Assembly: GCA_963742725.1 (NCBI GenBank)
Contig: CAVUMX010000003.1
Span: forward strand, 2,046,001 to 2,110,000
Source: CAVVAL01 sp963742725
Lineage (GTDB): Bacteria; Actinomycetota; Actinomycetes; Mycobacteriales; Cryptosporangiaceae
Length of the DNA: 64,000 bases
Direction of reading: 5' to 3'
Numbering within the stretch: the first letter of the stretch is position 1; the number at the start of each line of letters is the position of its first letter. A program made the position numbers and the translations under genes. This document shows positions 8,633 through 17,769 of this stretch, one piece after another. The notes under the pieces were generated by a model, which saw only the letters and a program-made list of their open reading frames with translations, ran no database searches and was not told the origin of the DNA.

Positions 8633-9628
8633 TCAGACGTTGTAGAGGTCGGTCTTGTACCTGGCCAGGTTGGCCGGGTCCACGAACCAGTCGATGGTGA
8701 GCTTCAGGCCCGCCGCGAGGTCGTACTGCGGGCGCCATTCGGTGTGCCGCTGGAGCTTGCTGCTGTCGCAGACAAGGCGCATGACCTCGGACTTCTCCGG
8801 ACGCAGGCGCGCGGGGTCGGCGACGATCTCGACCTCGCGGCCCATGAGCCGGGCGATCTCGCCGGCCAGGTCGCCGATGGAGATCTCGGCTCCCGTGCCG
8901 GCGTTGAACAGTTCCCCGACCACGCCGTCGGCCGGCGCCTCGCCGAGGGTGGCGAATGCCGCCGCCGTGTCCTTCACGAACGTGAAGTCGCGGGTCGGGT
9001 CGAGCATGCCGAGCTGGATCCGCTCGGCGCCGGCCGCGATCTGGCTGACCACGGTCGGGATGACGGCGCGGGCCGACTGCCGCGGCCCGAACGTGTTGAA
9101 CGGGCGCAGCGTCACGGCGGGGATCTCGAAGCTGGCGTGGTAGCTCTCGACCAGCTTGTCCGCGCCGAGCTTGGACGCCGCGTACGGCGACTGGGTCTGG
9201 AGCGGGTGCTCCTCGCTGATCGGCACCGTGCGCGCGGTGCCGTACGTCTCGCTGGTGGACGTGTGGACCAGGCGCGGCGTGCCGAGCGTCCGGGCCGCCT
9301 CCAGCACGTGGAGCGTGCCGAGCACGTTCGTCTCCACGTAGGACCGGGGCGCCGCGTACGAGTACGGGATCGCGATGAGCGCGGCCAGGTGGAACACGAT
9401 CTCGGCGTCGCGGGCGAACTCCAGGACGCACCCGGGGTCGCGGATGTCGCCCAGGACCACGTCGACGCGGTCCAGGACGTCCGGCTCCAGGCTGTCCAGC
9501 CAGCCCCAGGTGCCGAACGAGGTGTACTGCGCCAGCGCGCGCACCCGGTATCCCCGCTCCACCAGGTGCTCGACGAGGTGTGAGCCGATGAAGCCGTCGG
9601 CTCCGGTCACGGCGACGAGCTTCTCCAT
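8633..9628 (-). CDS. LegB-like NAD-dependent 4,6-dehydratase/epimerase
   Basis: 331 aa extended SDR. Features: VTGADGFIGSHLVEHL (NAD binding), ALIAIPYSYAAPRSYVETN, VHTSTSETYGTA, SPYAASKLGADKL (catalytic Tyr-X3-Lys), and FNTFGPRQSARAVIPTV followed by DFTFVKDTA. The IAIPYSY and GPRQSARAVIPT stretches are what I know from the LegB branch (UDP-GlcNAc 4,6-dehydratase of legionaminic acid synthesis); related SDRs are GDP-mannose dehydratases and UDP-glucose epimerases. AAGGAG lies 8 bp before the ATG. In a polymer locus of this kind it may make the UDP-HexNAc donor, playing the role of fungal Uge3, but this is inference. Confidence 0.82.
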   Translation of the reverse strand: MEKLVAVTGADGFIGSHLVEHLVERGYRVRALAQYTSFGTWGWLDSLEPDVLDRVDVVLGDIRDPGCVLEFARDAEIVFHLAALIAIPYSYAAPRSYVETNVLGTLHVLEAARTLGTPRLVHTSTSETYGTARTVPISEEHPLQTQSPYAASKLGADKLVESYHASFEIPAVTLRPFNTFGPRQSARAVIPTVVSQIAAGAERIQLGMLDPTRDFTFVKDTAAAFATLGEAPADGVVGELFNAGTGAEISIGDLAGEIARLMGREVEIVADPARLRPEKSEVMRLVCDSSKLQRHTEWRPQYDLAAGLKLTIDWFVDPANLARYKTDLYNV

Positions 9629-9647
9629 GTATGTCTCCTTGAAAGGG

Positions 9648-11090
9648 TTACCGGTGCCTGGTCGCGCGACCGAGCACCACGAGGGCGTAGAACAGGAGCG
9701 CGGCGAACAGCACCGTGTAGGTACCGAGCTGGACCACGGGCAGGTCCGCGTGCGGGCCGAGCTGCCAGAGCACCGTCTCGGCGGCCAGCGCCAGGCCGAA
9801 CGCGCCGAGCACGACGCCGACCACGCCGCACGACCGCAGCGCGAGCGCCACGAACAGCCCGCCGCCGAGCGCGACGGCCGTCCAGAACAGGCGCGGGGTC
9901 ATCGAGAACGCGCCCGTCTGGTAGCCGAGCCACGCGACGGCGTCGGCCGTCAGGGCGAGCACGATCAGGTAGATGCAGGTCGCGGAGGCGACGGCGCCGC
10001 GCGCCCGCCAGGTGAACAGGTCCAGGCTCGTGGTGCCGACGAGGAGGTCGTGGGTCCGCCGCCGGTACCGGAACAGGAGCCATTCGGCCACGCCCATCGT
10101 GAGCGAGAGCGGCAGCGTCACGACCGCGCCGGCCAGCAGCGGACCGCGCTCCGCCGCGGGGCCCAGCAGCGCGGCGACCGTCGTGAACGTCAGCAGCGCG
10201 CCGGCGAGCAGCCCGAACGCCACGTGCGGGAGCGCCCCCCACAACGCGGCCCGCGAGAACTTCGCCGGGCCCGCGCCGCGGGTCAGCCACCAGGCGAGGC
10301 CGCTCGTCGCGACGACCGTCAGCCCGCCGGTGGCCCACACCAGCGGCGTCGCGCCGCCGACCGCCAGGTAGAACGTGCTGCCCACGACGCCCGGCGCGAG
10401 GGCCGCCAGCAGCCACCGCTCGCCGCCGCTCACCAGGACGACCGTCGCGGTCAGCAGGTACAGCGCCTGCGCGGCGGCGAACACGGTGCCGACCAGGCCC
10501 GCGTTCAGCAGTGCGCCGGCGCCGAGCGTGGCCGGGACCAGCACCGCCGCCGAGATCAGCAGCCCGCGCCGCAGCACCCCGGCGGAACCCGCCCGGTCGC
10601 CGTGCCCGAGCCGCACATACCCCAGATACGACAGACCCTCGCTGGCGCCCCACGACAGGAGCAGCGACACGACGGTCAGCGCGACGGCGCCCGGCGCGGA
10701 CAGGCTCCGGGACGCGGCCACGTAGCAGAGGCCCGGCAGCCCGAACAGGATGCCGCGGAACAGGTGGTGCGTGGCCTGGCTCCGCCACGGGTTCGGGGGC
10801 GGCGCCGCCGCGGCCACCCGCCGGGGCACCCGCTTGTACAGCTCCTCCGCCAGCGCGAACACGTCCGTCCGGCCGTACGTCGACACGGCCAGCGCGTCGT
10901 TGATCCCCTCGGCCTCCAGGCCGGCCGCGATCTCCCACGGGTCCACCGCGGCCGAGCACAACGCGTCCGTCCGCTGCGCGAGAGCGTCGATCTCGTCGAG
11001 GACACCGGGATCCTCCGGCCCGTCCTGCGCCGGGCGCAACGGCACCTGGATCGGGACGAGCGCCTCCAACGTCCCCAGCCGCCCGCTCAC
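9648..11090 (-). CDS. Polytopic membrane protein in the PelG position (putative polysaccharide exporter)
   Basis: 480 aa from the GTG at 11090. A soluble N-terminal segment of about 110 residues (EIDALAQRTDALC, YGRTDVFALAEELYKRVP) is followed by 11-12 hydrophobic helices to the end. PelG-type MOP-superfamily proteins export Pel polysaccharide next to the PelF transferase, and this gene directly follows the PelF homologue, but I cannot confirm the family from motifs alone. The frame extends upstream to 11258 inside the transferase gene; that part translates as low-complexity shadow, so I start after the hairpin at 11101-11149. It lies 19 bp upstream of the LegB-like gene. Confidence 0.65.
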   Translation of the reverse strand: MSGRLGTLEALVPIQVPLRPAQDGPEDPGVLDEIDALAQRTDALCSAAVDPWEIAAGLEAEGINDALAVSTYGRTDVFALAEELYKRVPRRVAAAAPPPNPWRSQATHHLFRGILFGLPGLCYVAASRSLSAPGAVALTVVSLLLSWGASEGLSYLGYVRLGHGDRAGSAGVLRRGLLISAAVLVPATLGAGALLNAGLVGTVFAAAQALYLLTATVVLVSGGERWLLAALAPGVVGSTFYLAVGGATPLVWATGGLTVVATSGLAWWLTRGAGPAKFSRAALWGALPHVAFGLLAGALLTFTTVAALLGPAAERGPLLAGAVVTLPLSLTMGVAEWLLFRYRRRTHDLLVGTTSLDLFTWRARGAVASATCIYLIVLALTADAVAWLGYQTGAFSMTPRLFWTAVALGGGLFVALALRSCGVVGVVLGAFGLALAAETVLWQLGPHADLPVVQLGTYTVLFAALLFYALVVLGRATRHR

Positions 11091-11100
11091 GGTGCCGACC

Positions 11101-11149
11101 TTCGGACTTTTGAGGGTCGCCGACCCGGTCGGACCCTCAAAAGTCCGAA
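11101..11149. terminator. 18-bp-arm hairpin between pelF-like and pelG-like genes (shared element A)
   Basis: Left arm TTCGGACTTTTGAGGGTC at 11101-11118, right arm GACCCTCAAAAGTCCGAA at 11132-11149, loop of 13 nt. The arms are fully complementary. The inner 14 bp of this arm (CGGACTTTTGAGGG) occur again as a hairpin at 19821-19865. It sits in the 70-bp gap inside the operon, so it could attenuate transcription or stabilise mRNA segments. There is no U-tract, which makes a classical terminator less certain. Confidence 0.75.
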
Positions 11150-11160
11150 CCTCGGGGCGC

Positions 11161-12588
11161 TCATGCTGCGGCCTCGCGAGCGGCGACGAGGTCGGCGTAG
11201 ATCGTGCGGAAGCTGTCGACCGCCTGCTCGACCGTGAAGAACTCCAGAGCGCGGTCACGGGACGCCGCGCCGAGCGCGTGCCGGCGGTCGGGGTCGGCGA
11301 ACAGTTCGAGGCAGGCCTTCGCCATCGCCTCGGCGTCGCGCGGCGCGACGACCAGGCCGGTGTCGCCGACCGCTTCGGTGACCCCGCCGACGTCGGTGGA
11401 GACGGTCGCGCGTCCGGATGTCATGGCTTCGATCAAGGTGTACGGGAATCCTTCGGAGATGCTGGACAGGACGACGACGTGGCCGGCGGCGTAGGCGTCG
11501 CGGATCTCGTCCACGCGGCCCTCGAACACAGCCGCGCCGGTGAGCCCGAGCTGGTCGATCAGGGCCTGGCAGCGGTCGCGGTAGCCCTCGTTGCCCTTCG
11601 GGGTGCCGCCGAACATCCGCAGCCGCGCGTCCGGCAGTTCGGCCCGGACCAGGGCGAACGCCCGGACCAGCGTCTCGACGTCCTTGATCGGGTCGACGCG
11701 GCCGGCCCAGCTGATCGTCGGGACGTCCGGCTCCTCGCCGGCCGGCGGGAAGTGCGACGGGTCGACGCCGTTGTAGACGGTCTGGAGCCGGTGTTCGAGG
11801 GCGCCGCCGCGCAGCTCCCAGCGCTGGTTGTACCGGTTGCCGGGCGTGACGAGGTCGGCGGCGTGGTAACCGGCCCCGCACGCGCGGCGCAGGAACGCGA
11901 GCATGAACGCCTTGACGGGCCAGCCGTAGGGCGAGGCGCGGTACTCCAGGTACCGCTCGCGCAGGTAGACGCCGTGTTCTGTGAGGACGAGCGGCGTGCC
12001 GTGGGTCCACTTCGCGGCGAGCCCGACGAGGACGGCGAGCCCGTTGGTGACGGCGTGCGTGACGTCCCCGGTCGGCGCCGGCCGCAGCAACGGCCGGAGC
12101 GCGTGTTCGAGCAGGTCGACGGCGGTGAGTGCGTCGTGGACGGTCGGCACCACGCCGATCTCCTCGAACCGGTGCCGGTGCGCGGTCCACGCGTCGAGGA
12201 GCCAGCGCACCGGCGCCTCGCCGCGCAGTGCCGCGCCGACGTCGCCGGAGCGGGACAGCTCGTACAGCTCCCGCAGCACGCCGTCGAAGTCTCCTGGCTC
12301 GTCGGCATCGGCGAGCAGGGACTCGACCAGCTCCCGGTACAGCGCGCCGAACCGGCGCGCGGCCCCGCCCCGGAGGGCGGGGCCACGGTCCGTCGGTCCC
12401 CAGAGGCCAACGGTGGTGGCGGTCACGTGCTCGGGTAACTCCCAGGCGATCCGCTCCTGGCCGGTGCCGGTGATCGCCGTGACGGCGAACGTGTGCTCCG
12501 GCATCCCGCGCACGAGCTGGTCGCACCACACGCTGACGCCCCCGTACGCGTGCGGATACGTACCCTCGGTCACGAGCGTGATCTCCAC
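11161..12588 (-). CDS. pelF: PelF-type family 4 glycosyltransferase
   Basis: 475 aa GT4 enzyme (GT-B fold). The PelF signature is clear: ITLVTEGTYPHAYGGVSVWCDQLV at the N-terminus (split here as a long conserved block), PLVLTEHGVYLRERYLEY, the acceptor-side VTPGNRYNQRWEL and VYNGVDPSHF, then the donor-side SWAGRVDPIKDVETLVRA, the C-terminal SSISEGFPYTLIEAM and VGGVTEAVGDTGLVV. PelF polymerises UDP-HexNAc into the Pel polymer in bacteria; fungal Gtb3 has a domain of the same family. The GTG/ATG start region is at 12588, 28 bp after the deacetylase-like gene, on the same strand. Confidence 0.9.
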   Translation of the reverse strand: MEITLVTEGTYPHAYGGVSVWCDQLVRGMPEHTFAVTAITGTGQERIAWELPEHVTATTVGLWGPTDRGPALRGGAARRFGALYRELVESLLADADEPGDFDGVLRELYELSRSGDVGAALRGEAPVRWLLDAWTAHRHRFEEIGVVPTVHDALTAVDLLEHALRPLLRPAPTGDVTHAVTNGLAVLVGLAAKWTHGTPLVLTEHGVYLRERYLEYRASPYGWPVKAFMLAFLRRACGAGYHAADLVTPGNRYNQRWELRGGALEHRLQTVYNGVDPSHFPPAGEEPDVPTISWAGRVDPIKDVETLVRAFALVRAELPDARLRMFGGTPKGNEGYRDRCQALIDQLGLTGAAVFEGRVDEIRDAYAAGHVVVLSSISEGFPYTLIEAMTSGRATVSTDVGGVTEAVGDTGLVVAPRDAEAMAKACLELFADPDRRHALGAASRDRALEFFTVEQAVDSFRTIYADLVAAREAAA

Positions 12589-12616
12589 CGTCCGTGCCTC
12601 CCCCGTCCGTCCGCCG

Positions 12617-14674
12617 TCAGTTCAGGGCGCCGGCGGGCAGGACGAGGACGATCGGCCCGAAGTTCGCGGCCCGCTCGTACGCCGACCGCTCTCCTCCGTA
12701 GGCCTGGCCGAACAGCGGCGGGAACAGCAGCTGGCTCTTGCGGGTGCCCTCGGGGACGGTGATCGGCACGTCGGTACCGGACGGTGCCGTCACCGTCACC
12801 CTGCCGTCCTGGATGTAGCCAGAGACGGCACCGGCGTTCACCACCGCCCGCCAGGCGGCCTCGCGCTGGAGCTGCAGGCCGATCGCACTCATGCGCTGGT
12901 TCACGATCGGGGTGTTCGCCGCGAACGTCGCCCGGTACTGCCCCAGGACCTCGTCGAGCACCGGGAGGACGATCCGGTCCTCGGTGAGGTTGGACTGGTG
13001 CACGTAGTGCGGGCGGGCGTCGTTGCCGAGGACGTGCGACAGCGCGATCCGGGTCTCCTGCGGCACGATCCGCTCGGCGAAGCCGGTCGAGAGGTCCAGC
13101 GGGGCGACACAGGTCGTGGTCGCCGGGTTGTCCTCGCAGATGCCGCTGCCGCCGTCGGCCCGGCTGGTGTAGATCCAGTTGTACTCGTCGACCTCTTCGG
13201 CGAACGTCGCGACGTTGAAGAAGATGTTCATCGGGTGCCGCGGAACGGTCTGCGCCGAGCCGATCTTGCGCTGCTGCGGGTCGCGGGAGTTGTCGCTACC
13301 CGCCCACAGGACGCCGGTCTGCGTGAACGCCGGGCCCAGGTTGGGATTGTCGACGGGCTGCTGCGGCAGGATCCGCATGCCGGAGTGCTCGCCGGTGACC
13401 AGCTCGCCGGCCTGGATCGCGAGGCCCTTGTTCCGCGCCCAGGTCTTGTTCTGGTTGATCTGGTAGACGATCGCGGCCCTGGGCATGTACTGCACCGCGC
13501 CCGGTCGTCGGGTTCGTGGCGCAGCGCCAGGGCGCGACCGTGTAGTCCTGGATGCAGCCCATGTAGGGGTGCTCGTACGTGTGGTTGGCCCATCGGAAGG
13601 CGCCCTTGTTGGCGACGAACGCCGTGGTCAGCGGGTCGCTGCCGGTCTCAGGGCCACGGCCTGGTCGCTGCCGCCGCCGTTGAAGAGCATGTCGAGGGTG
13701 AAGCCGCGCTGCTGCTGCCAGGCGACCGTGGTGGTCACGTCGGCCGGCGTCATGCGGATCTCCGGCGTGGTCACCGGCGGCTCGCCGGGCGTCGTGCGGC
13801 AGTCCTCGCCCGGTGTGCAGTTGTGGTCGACACTCCACCGACTGTCCGGCAGGAAGATGTCGTCCACGTGGACGGCGAAGTAGTTGCGCTGGTAGCCGAG
13901 GTGGATGCCCCGGGTCATCCACGTCACGAGGCCGTGGGCGATCAGGCGGAACTGGTGCTGGAAGTAGTTGTAGGCGAACGTCATCGCCAGCTCGCTGCGG
14001 CCGTCCTTGGTGAACACGCCGGCGAGCACGCCGTCACCGGTGCCGCCGGGGATCGGACCGGTCAGGAGCGGCTGGTACGACGTCTTGGCCACCGGGTCGT
14101 CCGGGAGCGGCGTCGCCGGGAAGCCGTAGCTCTCCTGCACGTCCGGCGAGTTGTCCTCGAACTTCACCGGGCCCCGCAGGTACCGCAGCGGGCCGGATGC
14201 GGCGGTCGCTGCGGCGGTCGCGGTCGCGGTGATGCCGTCGAGCGGGCCGGCGTAGCTCGGGTAGTTCAGTCCCACGGCCGGGTTCGCGTAGACGTAGGCG
14301 TCCACCTGCCGGACGCCGAACTGCTTCTCGTACGCGTGCAGCGCGGTCAGCTCGGCGGGGTCGGTGAACGGGTTCTCGTTCGGCAGCACGACGGCCTGGT
14401 ACTTGCCGCGCGCGACCCCGTTCACGGTGTCGGCGAGGAACGCCGCGTTGATCACCGGTCGACTCGGACTCGTGAGATCGACGGTCGTGTGCGGAACGCC
14501 TTCGGAGGCGAGTTGGCGCGCAATCGCCTCGGCAGCGGGCTGACGATCCGTAATCACGAGGACCTTGAGGTCCAACCTCGGTCCGGCCGCTTGGGCAGCC
14601 GTCGGGGTAATGCCCAACATCACGCCCGCACAGACAACGGAAAGGGCGGATGCCAATAAGCGGGAACGCCTCAC
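12617..14674 (-). pseudogene. Agd3-like carbohydrate deacetylase, disrupted by two frame breaks
   Basis: The gene starts with GTG at 14674 (AGGAG 7-8 bp upstream) and a signal peptide ending PTAAQAA. The first segment (about 348 codons) carries LKVLVITDRQPAA and the metal-type motif NYFAVHVDDIFLPD, then stops at 13628. The coding sense continues in another frame from about 13644 (ANHTYEHPYMGC, the NodB-like His motif) and in the original frame again from about 13500 (MPRAAIVYQINQNKTWARN) to 12617. One missing C near 13644 and one extra G near 13500 would restore a single reading frame of about 685 aa. The layout (binding-type N-domain, deacetylase, C-domain) matches Agd3/CE18 proteins. Either two sequence errors or a recent pseudogene. 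It is the first structural gene of the polysaccharide operon. Confidence 0.75.
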
Positions 14675-14852
14675 AATATCTCCTGATGTGGAGCCAACGG
14701 CAATGCGCAACAGAGTATCCACGGGGGTCCGTAAATAGCGGTCCCCCACCCGACAATCAAGGACCCATCTTTGAAATGGGACCGGTCCCGGGACCGCCCC
14801 GTGCAGGGGTTTTAACCGAATGGACGAGCAATAGTCGCACCGGTCGAACGAA

Positions 14853-15608
14853 CTAACGGCTAATACCGCTATGGGCCGTACGTGCGTCCTGAGGCACCGG
14901 ACAAATCTGGCGCCAGCGCGCGACCGCTTGCTCCCGTCCCGCCACTTTCAACCGCTTGTAAACGTGATGAACGTGGTTCTTCACGGTCTTTCCGGAAATG
15001 ACGAGCCGGGCCGCGATCTCCTGGTTCGTGAGTCCGCCGGCGATGAGCTCCATCACCTCACGCTCGCGCGGAGTGAGCTCGCCGCTCCCGCTGGGGCCCG
15101 GCGCGGGCCGCCCCTGGAGCCGGTCGACGAGCGCGGCGGCGGCCGACGGCGAGAGGAACGAGAGGCCGCTGGCCGTCCCGAGGACCGCCTCGACGATCTG
15201 CTCCTGCTCGACCTGGTCGTGGACGAGGTAGCCGCGCGCCCCGCCGGACACGGCCCTGGCCACGGTCACCGGGTCGTCCATGTCGGAGAGCACCAGCACC
15301 GCCGTCGTTCTGTCCAGATAAGGCAGCAGGCTGAGCCCGTCACCGCCCGCGCGCAGGCCCAGCACCAGCACGTCCGGACTCAGGCTCGCGATCAGCGCGG
15401 CGACCTCCGCTCCGCCACGTACGTCGGCCACCACGTCGATCCGCGCCGAGGACGCCAGCAGCGTCCGCAGCCCGAACCGCAGCATCGCGTTCTCTTCGGC
15501 GACGACGACGCGCACCGGTCTGGCGACGCGCGGCGACAACTCTTCGACCGGCGTCGCGGCCCCCACCGCGACGCCAGATAACTGCCCGACCGTCGTAGAC
15601 ACCCCCAT
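14853..15608 (-). CDS. LuxR/NarL-type regulator with degenerate receiver domain
   Basis: 251 aa from the ATG at 15608 (GAGAGG 9 bp upstream). An N-terminal receiver-like domain (VRVVVAEENAMLRFGL) is followed by a LuxR-type helix-turn-helix (LTPREREVMELIAGGLTNQEIAARLVI with SGKTVKNHVHHVYKRL). In normal NarL proteins the beta-3 strand ends in the phosphorylated Asp; here it reads PDVLVLGLRAGG, with Gly in that place, and the usual Lys (GYLLK) is His (GYLVHD). It is probably phosphorylation-independent. It is the first gene upstream of, and codirectional with, the polysaccharide operon (178-bp gap), so it likely controls that operon. The frame extends to 15752 but the ATG with a ribosome site is preferred. 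Confidence 0.88.
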   Translation of the reverse strand: MGVSTTVGQLSGVAVGAATPVEELSPRVARPVRVVVAEENAMLRFGLRTLLASSARIDVVADVRGGAEVAALIASLSPDVLVLGLRAGGDGLSLLPYLDRTTAVLVLSDMDDPVTVARAVSGGARGYLVHDQVEQEQIVEAVLGTASGLSFLSPSAAAALVDRLQGRPAPGPSGSGELTPREREVMELIAGGLTNQEIAARLVISGKTVKNHVHHVYKRLKVAGREQAVARWRQICPVPQDARTAHSGISR

Positions 15609-16088
15609 CACTGCCCTCTCCACATCGGAGACGGCCGGCTGGAGTGCCTCACCCCCTTGCCTACCCGCCCCCGCGACCCCCGCGTGGATGGTGAACCGGG
15701 CATCCCCCGAGCCCGGGCAGTCGCCCCCGCGACTGTTTGATTCAGCAAACATACAGGACGATTCCCGTGCAACGAAGAGACGATGAATCGCGAGGTAATT
15801 GCCGGTGAACAGAGTTCACCTTTCCGGGGCGTGCGACGTGAATCACGAATGATTCTTGCCACATTATTACCGGCCCGTAGCGCGACATATCGACCACGTA
15901 ACGTGACTATTCCGGTCAGCGACAGCACAGCCCCTCCTGCGGGACGCAGACGTGGTAACGGATTCCGGGTGGCGCATGCCCGGTTCAGTGACGAATGTCG
16001 AGACTGAGTTTAGCTGGCCGGCGGGGTGGCCAACCGCGCATCCAAGAAGGTAGGAGCATTCTTTTCCGTGGAGCGGAAAGACCTCGCG
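15609..16088. promoter_or_regulatory. Relatively AT-rich upstream region with two dyad operators
   Basis: This 480-bp stretch has no credible gene and is clearly lower in GC than its neighbours. It contains two dyads: GGTGAAC-AGA-GTTCACC at 15804-15820 and GAATCA-CGAA-TGATTC at 15840-15855. Both lie 190-250 bp upstream of the LuxR-type gene, so they may bind this or another regulator of the polysaccharide operon. The right part lies downstream of the inositol-phosphatase-like gene and shows nothing further that I can support. Confidence 0.45.
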
Positions 16089-16892
16089 TCAGTAGCTGGC
16101 GGGGTCGCCGAGGCCCGCGAGGATGTCGAGGAGGTCCTCCGAAGCGCCTGGACAGGCCCCCAGCATCGATGGGCTGCCCAGCTCGTGCGGCGCTCCGGCC
16201 AGGTCGGTGACGACGCCGCCGACCGCCCGGATCTGGCACGCCCCGGCGGCCGTGTCCCACGGCTTGTTACCGAAGCTGACCACCGCGCTGAACGCCCCGG
16301 CCGCCACCCACGCGGACTCCAGCGCCGTCGCGCCGATCAGCCGCACCCGCATCGCGGTGCGCGACACCTCGCGCAGGAACGCGAGCCGGTAGTCGGTGGC
16401 CTGGCCGGCCGCGACCGTGCCGAACGCCACGACCGTCCCAGACAGCCCGCGGCGCGCGAGCGGCGGCAGCTCCACGCCGTTGCGCCGCACTCCCCCGCCG
16501 GCGATCCCCACGTAGCGCTCGCCGAGCAGCGGTAACCAGGTCAGGCCGGCGATCGGCGCGCCGTCCACCATCAGCGCCAGGTTGATCGCGCTGAGCGGGA
16601 TGTGGTGGGAGTAGTTCGCGGTGCCGTCGATCGGGTCCAGCACCCACGTCCGGCCCGTGTCGAGGGCGCCGCCGCCGTACTCCTCGCCGTGGACAGGGAT
16701 GCCTGTCCGGTCGATCAGCGCGGCCGAGATGCTGCGCTCCAGGGCCAGGTCGACGGCCGTCGCGTAGTCGTTGACGCCCTTCGAGACCTCCTCGCCGGCG
16801 CCGAGGCCCATCCGGAACTCCGCTTCCGCCTCGTTCAGGACGCCGGCCGCCTCGGCACAGAGCTGTTCCAGATCGGTCGTCGCCAGCGTCAC
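16089..16892 (-). CDS. Inositol monophosphatase family protein
   Basis: 267 aa, Mg-dependent phosphatase of the FIG/IMPase superfamily. Motifs: VHGEEYGG (metal Glu pair), WVLDPIDGTANYSHHIP (metal Asp pair and Gly-Thr) and FGNKPWDTAAGACQIRAVGG (second Asp). Substrates in the family include inositol 1-phosphate, histidinol phosphate, fructose 1,6-bisphosphate and PAP; the sequence does not decide. The GTG start overlaps the dapF stop by 4 bp (GTGA), so the two are translationally coupled. It is the last gene of the dapF unit. Confidence 0.88.
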   Translation of the reverse strand: MTLATTDLEQLCAEAAGVLNEAEAEFRMGLGAGEEVSKGVNDYATAVDLALERSISAALIDRTGIPVHGEEYGGGALDTGRTWVLDPIDGTANYSHHIPLSAINLALMVDGAPIAGLTWLPLLGERYVGIAGGGVRRNGVELPPLARRGLSGTVVAFGTVAAGQATDYRLAFLREVSRTAMRVRLIGATALESAWVAAGAFSAVVSFGNKPWDTAAGACQIRAVGGVVTDLAGAPHELGSPSMLGACPGASEDLLDILAGLGDPASY

Positions 16893-17737
16893 GCGCGGAC
16901 CTCCTGGCCGCGGCGCGCCGCCGCCAGCCAGGCCGCGTCGAGGGTGCCCTCCGCGACGATCACCGCCGGACCGGCCAGCAGGCTGGTCTCCGGCGTCACC
17001 GTCACCAGCACCCGCCCACCCGGGACGTCCACGGCGACCGTGCCGACGTCACGCCCGGCCGACCGCAGCGCCACCGCGCCGACCGCCACCGCACCCGTGC
17101 CGCAGGACCGGGTCTCGCCGACGCCACGCTCGTACACGCGCATCCGGACGTGCAGGTCGGCGCCCGGTACCGCCTCCACGATGTTCACCAGCTCGACGTT
17201 CACGCCGTCCGGGAACGTCGCCGGGTCCACGTCCGGCCGCACGCTCAGATCCAGGTCCGCGACCGGGGCCGCGGTGCCGCAGACCAGGTGCGGGTTGCCC
17301 ATCGACACGCCCACGCCCGCGTACGGACGGCCGGCGAGGGTCGCGACGGACTCGCCCGTGAACACCGGCGGTCCCATGTCGACGACCACGTCGCCCTCCG
17401 CCGAGACCGTCACGGTCTTCACGCCGCCCCGGGTGCCCAGCGGCAGCGTGCCGGGCTCCGCCAGCCCGGCGTGGACGAGGTACCGGGCGTAGACCCGCAC
17501 CCCGTTGCCGCACATCTCGGCGATCGACCCGTCCGCGTTGCGGTAGTCCATGAACCAGGCGCCGCCCTCGCGCGTCACCCGCAGCACGCCGTCCGCGCCG
17601 ATCCCTGCCCGCCGGTCGCACAGCGCGCGCACCAGCGCGGCGTCGAGCACGAGTTCGTCGTCCGGGTCCGGCAGCAGGACGAAGTCGTTCTCCGTGCCGT
17701 GGCCCTTGGCGAAACGCAGCGGGCGGTCGATGGTCAC
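16889..17737 (-). CDS. dapF: Diaminopimelate epimerase DapF
   Basis: 282 aa; interconverts LL- and meso-diaminopimelate for lysine and peptidoglycan synthesis. Diagnostic features are FAKGHGTENDFVLLPD at the N-terminus, the first active-site Cys in NADGSIAEMCGNGVR and the second in GETRSCGTGAVAV, about 140 residues apart as in the family. MGNPHLVCG lies between them. GTG start. In actinobacteria dapF stands between miaA and hflX, and that order is kept here although ggt and the polysaccharide locus have been placed around it. Confidence 0.95.
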   Translation of the reverse strand: MTIDRPLRFAKGHGTENDFVLLPDPDDELVLDAALVRALCDRRAGIGADGVLRVTREGGAWFMDYRNADGSIAEMCGNGVRVYARYLVHAGLAEPGTLPLGTRGGVKTVTVSAEGDVVVDMGPPVFTGESVATLAGRPYAGVGVSMGNPHLVCGTAAPVADLDLSVRPDVDPATFPDGVNVELVNIVEAVPGADLHVRMRVYERGVGETRSCGTGAVAVGAVALRSAGRDVGTVAVDVPGGRVLVTVTPETSLLAGPAVIVAEGTLDAAWLAAARRGQEVRA

Positions 17738-17769
17738 CCCTGAATCGTATCCGTACCGGCCCGCCGACC

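Noticed and set aside
15783..16007. Short plus- and minus-strand frames in the AT-rich upstream region
   Set aside because: No ribosome sites or recognisable features; the dyads suggest regulatory DNA.
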